Shown: piece after piece, positions 5,519 through 5,936 of the stretch
Position numbering within the stretch: the first letter of the stretch is position 1
Layout: each line of letters opens with the position of its first letter
From: Actinomycetes bacterium
GTDB lineage: Bacteria; Actinomycetota; Acidimicrobiia; Acidimicrobiales; RAAP-2
Assembly: GCA_021807965.1 (NCBI GenBank)
Contig: JAKBCI010000116.1
Location: 1-5,936 of the forward strand
Length of the DNA stretch: 5,936 nt
Direction: 5' to 3'
Program-made: the position numbers and the translations under genes
Notes under the pieces: generated by a model
Seen by the model: only the letters and a program-made list of their open reading frames with translations
Database searches by the model: none
What the model was told of the DNA's origin: nothing

Positions 5519-5533
5519 GTTTGTGTGGCAAAC
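5519..5533. repeat. Short inverted repeat between the hicAB modules
   Basis: GTTTG (5519-5523) and CAAAC (5529-5533) are complementary with a five-base spacer. It could be a protein-binding site or a small RNA hairpin after the right-hand hicB, whose stop codon is at 5556-5554. Confidence 0.35.
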
Positions 5534-5553
5534 CCTGATGTCAGTGGCTCTGA

Positions 5554-5769
5554 CTATGAGGCAACTTGCACCACCGCCACCTGTGCAGTTGGGGGCGGGA
5601 CAACTTCGCCATGTTCACGCATTAGCTCAATGTGCATTTGAATGGCCCCGGCAATGTTCTCCTTGACCTCCTCGATCGTTTTACCGGTTGAGACACATCC
5701 TTCGAGATCGGGGACCCACGCTCCGTAGTTGTTCAAAGAGCGCTCAATGACAACCACATCCTCAATCAT
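5554..5769 (-). CDS. hicB: HicB family antitoxin (right module, partner toxin frameshifted)
   Basis: This 71-residue short HicB begins MIEDVVVIERSLNNYGAWVP and has the family block LEGCVSTGKTIEEVKENIAG (22-41), followed by MHIELMREHGEVVPP. It is the same length as the left-hand HicB and about 48% identical to it, so the two are paralogues that have diverged for some time rather than a fresh copy. No separate DNA-binding domain is visible. ATG at 5769 overlaps the hicA stop by four bases and has a strong ribosome site, AGGGGAGG, five bases upstream (5782-5775). Because the upstream toxin is broken in this sequence, the gene may now be an orphan antitoxin. Whether it can still neutralise the neighbouring HicA is unknown. 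Confidence 0.9.
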   Translation of the reverse strand: MIEDVVVIERSLNNYGAWVPDLEGCVSTGKTIEEVKENIAGAIQMHIELMREHGEVVPPPTAQVAVVQVAS

Positions 5770-5774
5770 CGCTT

Positions 5775-5782
5775 CCTCCCCT
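5775..5782 (-). promoter_or_regulatory. Strong ribosome binding site of the right-hand hicB
   Basis: AGGGGAGG on the minus strand, five bases before the ATG at 5769, lies inside the end of hicA. It would give the antitoxin its own strong translation even if the toxin frame is broken. Confidence 0.6.
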
Positions 5783-5790
5783 CTAATCCC

Positions 5791-5814
5791 GCCTGCCTCA
5801 TGATGCTACCGAGG
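5791..5814. repeat. Imperfect direct repeat, copy 2 (within right hicA)
   Basis: Second copy of the 24-base repeat also found at 5295-5318, with 22 of 24 bases the same. The copies are 496 bp apart, and recombination between them would remove one complete hicAB module's worth of DNA. Confidence 0.75.
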
Positions 5815-5936
5815 AGCTCCCGGTGCAGATCGTCTCCCATCGCGCCGGGCACCGTCAGCGTCCCGGGCTTCGTCGGATGGTGGCAGTGCCGGTGGCTCCC
5901 CTATGTCGGACCTGTACCCAACCGTCACGCTCCAGT

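Larger units (their letters stand above)
5766..5936 (-). pseudogene. hicA: HicA family toxin (right module), frameshifted and cut by the window edge
   Basis: From the window edge one frame reads LERDGWVQVRHR, matching the first half of the left HicA from its residue 10. From 5900 onward the next frame reads GSHRHCHHPTKPG (with the catalytic-type His), then LTVPGAMGDDL and SIMRQAGLEGRKR to the stop at 5768-5766. The two parts do not join: the G-run on the minus strand (plus-strand CCCC, 5898-5901) has four bases where five would restore RHRGSHRH. Read as it stands, the first frame stops at 5857-5855, and the second has a TAG just before GSH. With the frame restored, 32 of 56 residues match the left HicA by my count. 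The first nine or so residues and the promoter lie outside the window. The break may be genuine loss of the toxin or a homopolymer error. Confidence 0.82.

Overview
The window is GC-rich bacterial DNA in which every supportable gene lies on the minus strand, so transcription runs from right to left. The gene set suggests a high-GC actinobacterium, and possibly an acidimicrobial-type marine or soil lineage. It includes a LivH-type permease, a lone NifX-like protein, a DUF4232-like secreted protein and a two-part CaiB/BaiF CoA-transferase, with frequent GTG starts. That taxonomic placement is inference; no rRNA or other marker gene is present.

From right to left, 5058-5936 holds two tandem, diverged hicAB toxin-antitoxin modules. 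The right-hand module has a HicA toxin gene cut by the window edge and broken by a one-base frameshift, followed by an intact HicB. The left-hand module (hicA 5270-5467, hicB 5058-5273) is intact. In both modules the toxin and antitoxin genes overlap by four bases (ATGA). After a 279-bp spacer, 3366-4778 encodes a family III CoA-transferase-like protein whose halves appear in swapped order. It is followed 55 bp later by a class I SAM-dependent methyltransferase (2597-3310), probably in the same transcript. After a hairpin-rich 270-bp gap there is a GNAT acetyltransferase (1859-2326).

The stretch 1496-1858 has no convincing gene. Next is a DUF4232-like secreted protein gene (916-1495): its signal peptide and its main domain are in different frames, and a one-base change near 1328-1341 would join them. 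It is followed by a 109-residue NifX/NifB-C-like protein (527-856). At the left edge, 1-166 holds the first 55 codons of a LivH-type branched-chain amino-acid ABC transporter permease, with a good promoter (-35 TTGACA, 17-bp spacer) at 224-252 and a palindrome over its -35 box.

No mobile-element enzymes, RNA genes or CRISPR arrays were found. The most interesting feature is the paired hicAB cluster with one broken toxin beside a retained antitoxin. Two independent single-base frameshifts in one window also raise the question of whether they are real or sequence errors.
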